DNA of 26,620 nt from Moryella indoligenes (GTDB taxonomy: Bacteria; Bacillota; Clostridia; Lachnospirales; Lachnospiraceae): contig NZ_JAUSTO010000020.1 of the NCBI RefSeq assembly GCF_030812885.1, positions 1 to 26,620 of the forward strand, written 5' to 3'. Below, piece by piece: positions 14,509 through 23,194 of the stretch. The notes under the pieces were generated by a model that was not told the origin of the DNA, ran no database searches, and saw only the letters and a list, made by a program, of their open reading frames with translations. The position numbers were made by a program, and so were the translations under genes. Each line of letters starts with the position of its first letter. Positions within the stretch are counted from its first letter, which is position 1.

Positions 14509-15198
14509 TCAGTAACCGATGGCTGCGAGTTCATCCAACAAGGCATTTACGCGGATAATTGCGGCGCGACGCTCCTGTCTTTTCTTCTTTGCCTGCGCAT
14601 TTCTGTACTTCTTTGTTCCCCTGATTCTTCGGTAATGACGGGAGGCGGAACGGGGATAATCTGCACCATATTTATCCGCCACCTAGGAAGGGGCGGAATA
14701 GACAGGTACAGCTTCCGGAGCTGCTTTTTCCGTACAGGGATGTTCGTCCCGGTATTCATCGTGAGAAATAATGTACTCCAGATATCCGAGAATTGTTTTT
14801 GAACGGTAAGCCTGTGAATGGTATCCGGGGATGATGCTTGGGTGGGGATCCTTAAAGAACCGCTTCTCTGTATTTTTGTGATACAGGAACAAAGTATGGT
14901 TGTTTCCGTTTACAATGATTCGCCAGCAATCGTGTCTGGAGATCACATGAATAACCCCGTTGAAAAGTTTGAAGGACAGTCCGTGCTGGCGGCAGAAATC
15001 ATCAACCTGCTTGCGCCCCTTACGGTACTTCTGAGCAACAGAAGGGCAGCAGTTACAAAGCCGATAGCCATGCTCCTGCGCTTCCTCCAGACTGGAAAAA
15101 CTTCTTCGGTTGTTCTTTGGGATATGACGGAAAATGCTGCAATGAGAGAGATGCACGATCTTTCGGTGAGAATTTGTACTATAGAATACAGTGCACAT
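14509..15198 (-). pseudogene. Cys-rich nucleic-acid-associated-type protein interrupted by an in-frame amber codon
   Basis: From the ATG at 15198 (AGGAGG site six bases upstream) 171 codons are open. The start reads MCTVFYSTNSHRKIVHLSHC, then FSSLEEAQEHGYRLCNCC, an Ada-metal-binding/SPL-like segment (HLSHC ... CNCC). Then come HDCWRIIVNGNNHTLFLYHK and IPGYHSQAYRSKTILGYLEY. A TAG at 14685-14683 interrupts, after which the same frame continues for 57 codons: a basic stretch (RRIRGTKKYRNAQAKKKRQE) and RVNALLDELAAIGY, ending at 14509. That tail resembles the natural end of this family as I recall it, so the amber is a nonsense mutation in a 229-codon gene rather than the true end. Confidence 0.7.
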
Positions 15199-15288
15199 AA
15201 CGGACCTCCTTCTGGTTTGTCATCGACGGGGGATTTCTTCCCTGCCGTTATGTACACTGTAACAAATGATATGTCCTGAAAAACGCCC

Positions 15289-16305
15289 TTAGTCTGAAAC
15301 TGTGGGAGGATATTGTGCGGCAAGCCTCTGTGCTTCGGCAGTCATCTTATCCACGACACTCTGCGGCCCGATAATCCGGATGTCCTGGCCAAGCGACATG
15401 ATCCATCCAAGAAACGGACTGCTGACGGTGACATTCACATTCGTCCGGAAGTGATCTTCGTCCACAGGAACAATAAAAATATCCTTCCCGAACCGGTCGA
15501 TCAGGATTCCTGCCATATGGTTGGCAGCCTCCAGGGTGACACCCACTTCTTCGCCGCTGTTCATGCCAAACAGGCTCTTTGAATACCTCGGCGTGTTGAA
15601 CTTTTTGAAAATCTCCTGGCCTTTCCGCTTCTCGTCTACGACGGAAATCTTAATCATCTTATCGACACGATAATGCTTGATCATGTTATCGACGGCATCG
15701 TAGGCGACAAGATAGTAATATTCATCATCCCACATCAGAGCCCAGGGACTGATCTGATACCAGGCTCCGTCCTTGCGCAGTTCCATCTCTTTCTTCACAT
15801 TCCACTGGAAGTATTTGAAACGGATCTGGCATCCGGCATTGATGGCGTCATGAATCTTATCTACATTGTAGTAGATGCTCTCATTCATCGTCTTGACGCG
15901 ACCGGAGATGATGACCTGCCGGTGCAGCTGCTTCGCTTCATATTTGCTGACGAGGGATTCCAGCTTGCGGATCAGATCCTTTGATTTCTTGTCCGTGATG
16001 AACTTGGCGGACTGGACAGAATCCACCAAGAGCTTCAGCTCCGGAAGCTCGAAATCCCGGTTTCCGAGGTGGTAGTAGCAGTTGCGTCCGACCTGATCCG
16101 TCACGATGTCCAAACCGAAATCCCGCAGTTCATCAAAATCGAGATACAGTGTCTTGCGATCTGCGTTTACGCCGTAGAGGGCGAGTTTCTCTATAATTTC
16201 CGGCATGGTGAGAGAGTGCTGATCATCCGTCTCCTCTGAAAAGATTTTTGCCAGATACAGCATCTTGAGCTTCTGATGATAACCTTTGCGTTCTTTTCCT
16301 GCCAT
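15289..16305 (-). CDS. WYL-domain transcriptional regulator (YafY/PafC type)
   Basis: The 338-residue protein has an N-terminal HTH region (about 1-80, including KTLYLDFDELRDFGLDIVTD), a middle linker, and a WYL domain (about 160-260) with ISPWALMWDDEYYYLVAYD at 185-203 and HYRVDKM following. The C-terminal WCX-like part ends with GWIMSLGQDIRIIGPQSVVD. WYL proteins bind nucleotides or nucleic acids and often control DNA-damage or defence genes. The longer upstream frame has no support; ATG 16305 has AGAGGTGA just before it and a promoter at 16345-16373. It is divergent from the restriction-modification locus at 16689, so it may regulate it. Confidence 0.88.
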   Translation of the reverse strand: MAGKERKGYHQKLKMLYLAKIFSEETDDQHSLTMPEIIEKLALYGVNADRKTLYLDFDELRDFGLDIVTDQVGRNCYYHLGNRDFELPELKLLVDSVQSAKFITDKKSKDLIRKLESLVSKYEAKQLHRQVIISGRVKTMNESIYYNVDKIHDAINAGCQIRFKYFQWNVKKEMELRKDGAWYQISPWALMWDDEYYYLVAYDAVDNMIKHYRVDKMIKISVVDEKRKGQEIFKKFNTPRYSKSLFGMNSGEEVGVTLEAANHMAGILIDRFGKDIFIVPVDEDHFRTNVNVTVSSPFLGWIMSLGQDIRIIGPQSVVDKMTAEAQRLAAQYPPTVSD

Positions 16306-16344
16306 TTGTGTCACCTCTGGATGTTTCAATCTCGTAATGGGGCA

Positions 16345-16373
16345 AGTATACCATGGAAAATTGAAAATGAAAA
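16345..16373 (-). promoter_or_regulatory. Promoter of the WYL regulator
   Basis: On the minus strand TTTTCA (16373-16368), 17 nt, TATACT (16350-16345), 40 bp before the ATG at 16305. Confidence 0.65.
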
Positions 16374-16530
16374 TAACCGAGTCGCAAATTCGGGACACAT
16401 GAGATGCTATGATGCTAAATGCAAAAGTCTCATTCAGCCTGACAGCTTCGCTGGCAATCAGAGGGGATTGGGGATATGCCCCAACGAAGAGATTTCTAAT
16501 TCTGCCGGCAGGGAAGAATTTGGAAATCGT

Positions 16531-16550
16531 GCATTTGTATATACAAATGC
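16531..16550. promoter_or_regulatory. 20-bp perfect palindrome in the divergent intergenic region
   Basis: GCATTTGTAT (16531-16540) is followed by its exact reverse complement ATACAAATGC. It sits about 60 bp upstream of the -35 of the XRE/methyltransferase promoter and about 160 bp upstream of the WYL promoter. A further half-site ATTTGTAAT occurs at about 16562. Best guess: an operator for the WYL or XRE protein. The rest of 16374-16609 shows nothing I can assign. Confidence 0.6.
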
Positions 16551-16609
16551 CCTGCTTCGCCAATTTGTAATAAATCCGGATTTGGTACATCACCTTTGAT
16601 ATAATGCAC

Positions 16610-16650
16610 TTGAGGAAGCATTGCAAAGATGCTATAATAGTGCTATAGCT
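16610..16650 (+). promoter_or_regulatory. Promoter and operator-like repeat of the XRE-methyltransferase operon
   Basis: TTGAGG (16610-16615), 17 nt, TATAAT (16633-16638). GCTATA (16631-16636) and TATAGC (16644-16649) form an inverted repeat over the -10 and start region, as expected for autoregulation by a small XRE control protein. Confidence 0.68.
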
Positions 16651-16688
16651 GAAATGTCTGTAAGATTTTTTGGTGGCGGAGGTACGGA

Positions 16689-16913
16689 ATGAGTTTTTGC
16701 GAAGATTTGAAAAAGATACGACAAATAAGTGTCATGAGCCAAGAGGCTTTTGCCAAAGAACTTGGAGTATCATTCACGACGGTAAATCGATGGGAAACCG
16801 GCAGATGTAAACCGTCATATAAAGCAATCAAGTTGATAGGCACTTTCTGTAAAGCCAATGGTATTGATGTTGACATTACTAAGAATTTGCTGGAGGGAGA
16901 GGACAATGAGTAA
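16689..16913 (+). CDS. XRE-family HTH regulator (control-protein type)
   Basis: The 74-residue single-domain protein has the helix-turn-helix SQEAFAKELGVSFTTVNRWE followed by TGRCKPSYKAIKLI. The start has GGAGGT at 16678-16683. Its last codons overlap the methyltransferase start (ATGAGTAA arrangement, 8 bp), so translation is coupled. Small XRE proteins fused to restriction-modification operons this way act as controllers (C proteins) that time methylase and nuclease expression. The inverted repeat at 16631-16649 is a candidate binding site. Role inferred from position. Confidence 0.82.
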   Translation: MSFCEDLKKIRQISVMSQEAFAKELGVSFTTVNRWETGRCKPSYKAIKLIGTFCKANGIDVDITKNLLEGEDNE

Positions 16914-17967
16914 TAAAAACAATCGTCCGGGCATTTCTCCTGCTGATGTTCTGGAGCAGATTGCATATGAAAAAATAAAAGACCGTATTCCTGAACAGGA
17001 ATATGACTTCGTAGATATGTTCTGTGGTGCGGGCGGAATGTCATACGGCTTTCATCAGATGGCTGACCTCACCGGTCGGTTTCGATGGGCAGGTTCCATT
17101 GATATAGACAAGCACGCTATCGATACATATGAGCATAACTATGGCCATCGACCTAAGAACGTGAATCTTGGAGAAGCGGAAATTGATGAGATCAGAGATG
17201 CTCTTGATCTTAAAAAAGGGAATGAACTGATTCTGATCGGTTGTGCTCCGTGTCAGGGATTTTCCTCCCACAGAAAAAAGGATCACAGAGGGTCGGATAA
17301 GAGAAATACACTGGTCGGACGCTTTGCCGAAATTGCAGTTGAGCTAAATCCCAAACTGATCATCATGGAGAATGTTCCGGATCTTCTGGCCAAGAAGCAC
17401 TGGAACCACTACCAGGCTTTCAAAGATGCAGTGGAGGCGGCGGGATATCACATCGCAGTGGATATCCTTGGGATGGCTGATTACGGAACCCCTCAATCTC
17501 GTTTCAGGACGGTTCTGATTGCTGCAAAGGACTTTATTCCCACATTACCGGGACCGGTCCTGGAACCGGATCAATACAGGACAGTCAGAGACGCAATCGG
17601 AGATCTGCCGCCATTAAAAGCAGAAGAAAAAGATCCTCTTGATCCGATGCACATGACATCAAGGCATCGTAAAGAGACTGTTGAAATTCTGAAGCAGGTT
17701 CCGAAGGACGGAGGGAACAGACCTCAAGGTGTGGGACCGGAGTGCCAGGACCGGGTTGCAGGGTTTTATGACGTTTATGGTCAGCTGGCATGGGATAAAA
17801 CTGCGGTGACGATTACAGCCAGATGTAGGACGCCCTCGTGCGGCAGATTTGTGCATCCTGAACAGGATCGAGGACTGTCTGTAAGAGAAGCCGCTCTGCT
17901 GCAGGGATTTCCAAAGGACTTTTATTTTGAAGGGCTGTTCGATGATAAGTATAAGCAGATGAGCTGA
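16906..17967 (+). pseudogene. C5-cytosine DNA methyltransferase, 3'-truncated
   Basis: The 353 codons contain motif I (FCGAGGMSYGF), motif IV with the catalytic Cys116 (GCAPCQGFSS), motif VI (IIMENVPDL), motif VIII (QSRFRTVLIAA), a variable target-recognition region and motif IX (LSVREAALLQGFPKDF). The frame then departs at DDKYKQ and stops at once. Motif X (QIGNAVPP type), which packs against motif I and completes the SAM site, is missing, so activity is doubtful. The DNA after about 17957 belongs to a helicase gene in another frame: this is a deletion junction. Starts at 16906, overlapping the XRE gene. Originally it would have methylated cytosine at the 5 position as self-protection. Confidence 0.85.
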
Positions 17968-17984
17968 AGGATGGCGACAGCTCT

Positions 17985-20141
17985 GTGATTCATATCAAAA
18001 ACGAGGCAGAGGATGCCATGTACCAGGGCGTCTGCCGTACTGAGAGGATTTCCGCTATGGAATCCGGCGATTATACGGATGACAGCAGTGTCAAGGAGCC
18101 GATTCATGTCGGCGGTGATGATATACGATCATATCTCGCCATGGGAGAACTGCTGAAGGGAATTCAGGCACAGTTTTCCCTTCCGATCGATTATGCCAAG
18201 AGCTGTCCGTTTCTCATGTCATTCATGAAGAACTATAAGGTGAAGCAGGAGGTTGAAAAATACTTCCGCCCCCACAAGGAAGAGATCAGTCTCGCTTCCG
18301 ATAAGCTTCTATGGGTGGACAGCTCCAAGGTCAACAATTATCAGATGTTGCCGAAGACAAATGCGCGTCTGGAAAAGCTGAAGGAAGTGGCCTTTGAGAA
18401 TCATGCTGAGCTGTATCTCTGGGTACCGCCGTCAAAGCCTTACTATGTATTGCAGGGACCATATCGTGCAGCACAGCACTTTTCCAAGGTTCTGGTGTTT
18501 TCTGCCTGGGAGATGGTGCCGAGAATGATCGGAGCCATGATTTCCTACGAAGCAGAGCGTCTGACGGTAGGGGAAGTGGGAAGGCAGGCCTCCCTCATTG
18601 AAAAGAGGAACACCAGATATAACGCAAAGCGCAGATATCCTTATTACAGGCTGCCCTTTACGAGAAAGGGAAATGACCCGCAGCGGATGACGCTGTTCTG
18701 TCTGTTATATCCGTCCAGAACACTGGCCGGCTTGAACCATCCGCTTGCGTGTATGAACGCCGGGATGTCACTGACGGATATTGAACGCGATATCCGGGAG
18801 AAGCTGAAGGCTCTTAGGATTTATGAAATCGCAAGCTCCAGAAACGAGGATGCAAGATGGTATTATCTCGCCCCGATGCTGATGGACGGGAAGTCCTACG
18901 TGTATTCCTGGATCAAAATGCTGGAGGATTCCATTAACCGCCAGGACGAAGCCGGAGAGGACGGAATCAGCAGTGATCGCGGTAATAAGACCTTTGCCGC
19001 ACATATTGAACGGCTCAATGACCTGCTCGGACTCGGAAATGCACTGGCGCTTGGCAAGATGCCGGAGGATCTTGTCAATACACTTACAGAGATGGTGCTG
19101 GCGTCGCCGGCCGTCTGTGTTTACCGCACGAACGGCGGGAATGCGGCATATGCAACAGCACTTGCCAAGACGTTTCTCAACTACTTCAACACAACGGAGT
19201 CCACAGTGGTAATTCAGCTGGCTTCAGAGAAGCATCATGCACGTAAATCTGACGAGAACGCCCACTGGCAGGATGTGCTGACCTACTGTAAGGACGGTTG
19301 TTTCCAGGCGATGTTTGATGAGTATTATCATCTGGTGAAGGAATCAGCCGGCTTTTCAAACGAAGAAGAGCGTGGCAGGCAGGTTCAGGAAACCATGCTT
19401 GCCGACTTAAGAATTCATACGGCATCGTATGATGTGGATACGTACCAGACTTTCCGGGAGAGAATCAGCGGACAGGCTTCAGATCAGGAAGAAGACAGCG
19501 GGAGCAAGATGCGGGCCCATTATGCAGTCGGCTTTATCAATGCCGGTGCCGACAATCAGAAAACGGCACTGCGGAAGGACAGCATCCGCGGCGCTTTCAA
19601 TTCGCCGCTGAAGCCCTTTGTTCTGGCTACCACATCCATCGGGCAGGAGGGACTGGACTTCCATAACTACTGCAGAAGGATCATGCACTGGAATCTGCCT
19701 GGAAATCCCATTGATCTGGAACAGCGGGAAGGACGGATCAACCGTTTCAAATGCCTTGCTATCCGGCAGGATGTTGCCGAAAAATACGGAAATATCCGTT
19801 TTGAAGCGGATCTGTGGTCGGAAATATTCCAGGCGGCGGAGAAGGAACGGCAGGAAGGACAGTCGGAGCTTGTTCCTTACTGGTGCTTTGGGAAGGATCA
19901 GAGCATCAAGATTGAGCGGATTGTACCGATGTATCCGATGAGTAAGGATGAGATCACCTATGAGCGGCTTATTAAGATCCTCTGGCTTTATCGGTTGACT
20001 CTGGGACAGACCAGGCAGGAGGAGCTGCTGGAATATCTGTTTAAAGAGATTGATCATCCGGAGGAGCTCAAGAAGCTGTTCATAGATTTGAGCCCGTTCT
20101 CGAAGGAGGCAAAGAGGAAAGATGCGGCTGCTGTTCTGTAA
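17985..20141 (+). pseudogene. Large superfamily-2 helicase, C-terminal half only
   Basis: The 718-codon frame (GTG at 17985, actually open from 17955) contains the second RecA-like domain: motif IV (KVLVFSAWEMV), motif V (TTSIGQEGLDFH, about 547-560) and motif VI (QREGRINR, 580-587). A long helical C-terminus follows. There is no Walker A or DEAD/DEAH box, so the first RecA domain, probably about 400 residues, is absent and ATP hydrolysis is impossible. It begins at the join with the truncated methyltransferase. Such large helicases sit beside cytosine methylases in anti-phage loci such as class 2 DISARM; I cannot assign this one to a named system. Its 3' end overlaps the next gene by 20 bp. 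Confidence 0.8.
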
Positions 20142-20790
20142 CATCGCCTGGATGAATTATTATAAGGGGCTGATTCCCGGTGTGGACGAGCCTTACGGGG
20201 GCGGTTCTTTTGTAATTGAGAATCAGGACGCACACGAGAAATATAACTTCGATCCCCTGCATGTCAGCTTCGAGGATGGTGCCGAACAGGATGTATGCTT
20301 CGGGTTCGTAGAAACGAAAACATCCCGAAGCGGAAAGCGGCAGGAGCTTCACATTGAAAAGATAGACGGATGCGAAGCCTGTGGTAAGGACGATGTGGTT
20401 GAGGATGTGCTGGTTATTTACTGCGCCGCGAGACCATACCAGAATTTCACGTCCGTTGTCGGGTGGTATAAGCACGCAAATGTCTATCGAAGATATCAGG
20501 AGCTGATTCTGCCGCAGGAGGATGGGAGCGAATATTATCAGTATTACAATGCGGAGGTGCTCAAAGGAAATTGCGTGCTTCTTCCGAAGAATGATCGGCG
20601 CATCACACAGTGGAGCGCCCCCAGAAGGCAGACAGGAGCATTCTTCGGATTCGGACAGGCCAACGTGTGGTTCGCAGAAGGCAGGGATGAAAACAGGGCA
20701 CTGGATGAATTCCTGAAGAAGACGGTGGACAAGATTGAGAATTACCAGGGAGAGAACTGGGTTGACCTTTCCCCTGAAGAACTGAAATGA
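20122..20790 (+). CDS. Uncharacterised protein of the restriction locus
   Basis: The 222-residue protein begins MRLLFCNIAWMNYYKG, continues with YGGGSFVIENQ and YNFDPLH, and has DDVVEDVLVIYCAARP and TSVVGWYKHANVYRRYQ. From memory, this NIxWMxxYxG ... GG.fv ... NF ... VGWYkna.vYR pattern occurs as a standalone protein and as the N-terminal part of HNH or modified-DNA-directed restriction proteins, but I cannot name the family. It may be a base-sensing (EVE-like) domain. No nuclease motif is present. ATG 20122 follows GAGG and overlaps the helicase 3' end. It looks intact and is followed 19 bp later by nfo. Confidence 0.6.
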   Translation: MRLLFCNIAWMNYYKGLIPGVDEPYGGGSFVIENQDAHEKYNFDPLHVSFEDGAEQDVCFGFVETKTSRSGKRQELHIEKIDGCEACGKDDVVEDVLVIYCAARPYQNFTSVVGWYKHANVYRRYQELILPQEDGSEYYQYYNAEVLKGNCVLLPKNDRRITQWSAPRRQTGAFFGFGQANVWFAEGRDENRALDEFLKKTVDKIENYQGENWVDLSPEELK

Positions 20791-20809
20791 AAGTATTCGT
20801 GAGGTGGAG

Positions 20810-21652
20810 ATGATCTATATCGGCTGCCATCTGTCTGTTACAGACGGATATAAAGCGATGGGCGAAACCATGAGCCGCTTTGGCGGCAATACCTTTGCCT
20901 GGTTTACACGAAACCCGCGCGGAGGGAAAACGAAACCGGTGATCCCGGAGGATGTGGAAGCGCTGAAGGCATACCTGCAGCAGGAGTGTTTTGGAACGCT
21001 GGTCGCGCATGGGAGTTATACGATGAACCTGTGCTCTGCCAAAGAGGAGACCCGCGCCAACGGACGGGATATGCTGCGTCAGGATCTGGAGCGGATGGAG
21101 CTTCTTCCCGGGAATTTTTATAATTTCCATCCCGGCGCCCATACCGGTCTTGGAACAGAAGCGGGAATCAGTCTGATCGCGGATGCCCTGAATGAGCTTC
21201 TCACGCCGGATATGACGACGACAGTGCTGCTGGAGACGATGGCCGGCAAGGGTTCAGAGATCGGCGGCACATTTGAGGAGCTTCGGGAGATTATTGACCG
21301 GGTAGAATGCAAAGAGAAAATCGGTGTCTGCTTTGATACCTGTCACACCTGGGACGCAGGCTATGACCTTGTGGGTGATGTGGACGGCGTGCTGCAGCAC
21401 TTCGATGATGTGATCGGCCTCGGGAAACTGAAGGCGGTTCATTTTAATGACAGCAAGAATGATTGCGGCTCCCATAAGGACAGGCACGAAAAGCTGGGCC
21501 AGGGATATCTGGGAATGGAAGCAATGAAGCGGATCGCACTGCATCCGGCGCTGCAGGGACTGCCGTTTATCCTGGAGACACCGAATGATGACGAGGGATA
21601 TATAGACGAGATCCGCACGGTCAGGAGCTGGATGGAAGAGCAGACGCTATGA
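20810..21652 (+). CDS. nfo: Endonuclease IV (AP endonuclease)
   Basis: The 280-residue TIM-barrel enzyme cuts the backbone 5' to abasic sites and trims blocked 3' ends in base-excision repair. All zinc-binding blocks are present: AHGSYTMNL (His68), NFHPGAH (105-111), LLETMAGKGSEIG, CFDTCHTWDAGY, AVHFNDSKND followed by GSHKDRH, and the final FILETP. Length is normal. I choose ATG 20810 over the upstream GTG 20804; GAGGTGG precedes it. It lies 19 bp after the uncharacterised gene and overlaps the next gene by 4 bp (ATGA). It starts a run of repair and stress genes that probably share one transcript. Confidence 0.94.
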   Translation: MIYIGCHLSVTDGYKAMGETMSRFGGNTFAWFTRNPRGGKTKPVIPEDVEALKAYLQQECFGTLVAHGSYTMNLCSAKEETRANGRDMLRQDLERMELLPGNFYNFHPGAHTGLGTEAGISLIADALNELLTPDMTTTVLLETMAGKGSEIGGTFEELREIIDRVECKEKIGVCFDTCHTWDAGYDLVGDVDGVLQHFDDVIGLGKLKAVHFNDSKNDCGSHKDRHEKLGQGYLGMEAMKRIALHPALQGLPFILETPNDDEGYIDEIRTVRSWMEEQTL

Positions 21653-22206
21653 GTAAACATCGAATGGTTAACGGAAAACTGCTTCAGATGAACAAGAGCT
21701 ACGGGCAGATCAAACAGAAGCAGAAGGTTAAGATCACGGAATGGATGTACCAGGCATACAAAAGACAGGCTGTTGAAGGCTTATCGGATGAAGCTGCTTT
21801 GCAGATTGTCATGGAAAAGATAGAGCAGGCAGAAATCTGGATTCCGGATTACGAGGTGGAAAAACGTTACAGATTGAAGAAAAACCAGTTTAGAAAGCGT
21901 ATTTCTGCCGAAAATGTACCACAGCATATCTATCAGATGGAGGGAATCCTGGATAATGCTCTCCAGAAAATGGATGCGCTTGAAAAAAAGATTGCAGAGC
22001 TGGAAGCATTTCAGCCTGAGATCCGGAAGCTGGAGGAATATTATCAAAGCCCTCAGTGGAAAGAAGACTTTGAGATGGACGAAGCTGGCAGATTCCCTGA
22101 GAGACTGAAGCGAGGCGTCCTTTCAGAAGATGGAATCTGGAATATGCTGGAACGAAACCGGGAACTGCGGGAACGACTTGGTTCTCCGGATGAGAAGAAG
22201 GGATAA
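21649..22206 (+). CDS. DUF4298 domain protein
   Basis: The 185-residue protein has an N-terminal 85-residue extension (QMNKSYGQIKQKQKVKITEW). It then has a helical coiled region (about 100-135, MEGILDNALQKMDALEKKIA) and the DUF4298 signature LEEYYQSPQWKEDFEMDEAG, then FPERLKRGVLSEDGIWNMLE. The family has no known activity. The extension is longer than the usual ~100-residue DUF4298 proteins, so it is a two-part protein. It overlaps nfo by 4 bp and ends 4 bp before the next ATG, firmly inside the operon. Confidence 0.78.
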   Translation: MSKHRMVNGKLLQMNKSYGQIKQKQKVKITEWMYQAYKRQAVEGLSDEAALQIVMEKIEQAEIWIPDYEVEKRYRLKKNQFRKRISAENVPQHIYQMEGILDNALQKMDALEKKIAELEAFQPEIRKLEEYYQSPQWKEDFEMDEAGRFPERLKRGVLSEDGIWNMLERNRELRERLGSPDEKKG

Positions 22207-22210
22207 GAAA

Positions 22211-22560
22211 ATGCGTATTGTACACATAACAATCAGAAGTGCCAGGAAAGAAGAAACGGTGGCGTTTTATCAGAAATACTGCGGTCTGAGGGTGCAGCGC
22301 GAGCTGGGTGATATGATTGCTTTTCTTGCAGATGCGGAAGGCGCAACCAATATTGAGGTGATCCGGGTCCGGAACACAAGGTACAGGCGTCAGGAATTTC
22401 CATAGGATTTGAAGTGGAAGACGTAGAAGCCTGCAGGCTGCAGCTGCAACAGGAAGGCTTGCAGGTTACAGATATCATCGCTCCGAATCCTGCAGCAGAG
22501 TTTTTCTTTACGAAGGATCCGAACGGTGTGGAGATCCAGTTTATTAATCACGGAGCCTGA
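22211..22560 (+). pseudogene. VOC-fold (glyoxalase/bleomycin-resistance-like) protein, frameshifted
   Basis: The first frame gives MRIVHITIRSARKEETVAFY and IAFLADAEGATNIEVI. After about 22368 the homologous sequence continues in another frame as PEHKVQASGISIGFEVEDVE, then FFFTKDPNGVEIQFINHGA, to a TGA at 22558. Together they make one complete ~117-residue VOC domain with beta-alpha-beta-beta-beta repeats and the terminal Glu metal ligand region (NGVEIQF). The total length is one base short of a whole number of codons, so a single-base deletion (or an assembly error) near 22365-22380 breaks it. It sits 4 bp after the DUF4298 gene and 15 bp before tag. Confidence 0.75.
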
Positions 22561-22575
22561 AACGAGGGAACGAAA

Positions 22576-23181
22576 ATGGGATACTGCACCTGGGCCGGGA
22601 TGAATGAAGCCAATCAGATCTATCATGACACGGAATGGGGCATCCCGGTACATGACGACCGGCACATGTTCGAACACTTGACATTGGAATGTCTGCAATG
22701 CGGCCTCTCCTGGGATCTGATGCTGAAGAAACGTGAAATCTTCCGAGCGTGCTTCGAGAACTTTGAGTATGACAAAATCGCTTCCTATGATGATGCGGAT
22801 GTAGAGCGGATTCTGAATACGGAAGGAATGATCCGTTCACCAAGAAAAATTCAGGCGGTGATCAACAACGCCCGGTGCTATCAGAAGATTCGGGAGGAGT
22901 TCGGAAACTTCTGCGACTATATCTGGTCATATGCAGGCGGGAAGACCATCCTGTATCAGGGGCATGACAAGGGGCCGATCCCGGTCAGCAACGGACTGTC
23001 AGACAGGCTCAGCAGGGATTTGAAAAAACGTGGCTTCAAGTATGTCGGTGGGGTAACAATATACTCGCATCTGCAGGCCTGCGGCATTATTTGCGATCAC
23101 GATATCGAATGTTCCTGCTATCAGAAGATTATAGCGGGCTACCCAACTGTAAAGAAACGCAAAGATCACGAGGTATATTGA
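22576..23181 (+). CDS. tag: DNA-3-methyladenine glycosylase I
   Basis: The 201-residue enzyme removes 3-methyladenine from alkylated DNA, leaving abasic sites that the nfo product in the same operon can cut. The zinc site is intact: Cys4 (MGYC), His17 (YHDTEWG) and the C-terminal His and Cys in CDHDIEC. The catalytic-pocket Glu38 (LTLECLQCGLSW) aligns with the E. coli enzyme position. RGFKYVGGVTIYSHLQACG is the usual HhH-like C-terminal block. A ribosome site (GAGGGA) precedes the start. It lies 13 bp before bcp. Confidence 0.94.
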   Translation: MGYCTWAGMNEANQIYHDTEWGIPVHDDRHMFEHLTLECLQCGLSWDLMLKKREIFRACFENFEYDKIASYDDADVERILNTEGMIRSPRKIQAVINNARCYQKIREEFGNFCDYIWSYAGGKTILYQGHDKGPIPVSNGLSDRLSRDLKKRGFKYVGGVTIYSHLQACGIICDHDIECSCYQKIIAGYPTVKKRKDHEVY

Positions 23182-23194
23182 TGGAGGTTGAACC

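Noticed and set aside
14683..14685. Amber codon as pyrrolysine or programmed readthrough
   Set aside because: No supporting context element or suppressor is visible in the window; a nonsense mutation is simpler.
16306..16626. Longer 445-codon form of the WYL regulator starting at 16626
   Set aside because: The extra 107 codons overlap the regulator's own promoter, lack family similarity and lack a ribosome site; ATG 16305 has AGAGGTGA upstream.
16689..20790. Calling the locus a class 2 DISARM system
   Set aside because: Only a cytosine methylase and part of a helicase are seen. No DrmB (DUF1998), DrmC (PLD) or DrmE could be recognised, so the name is not justified.
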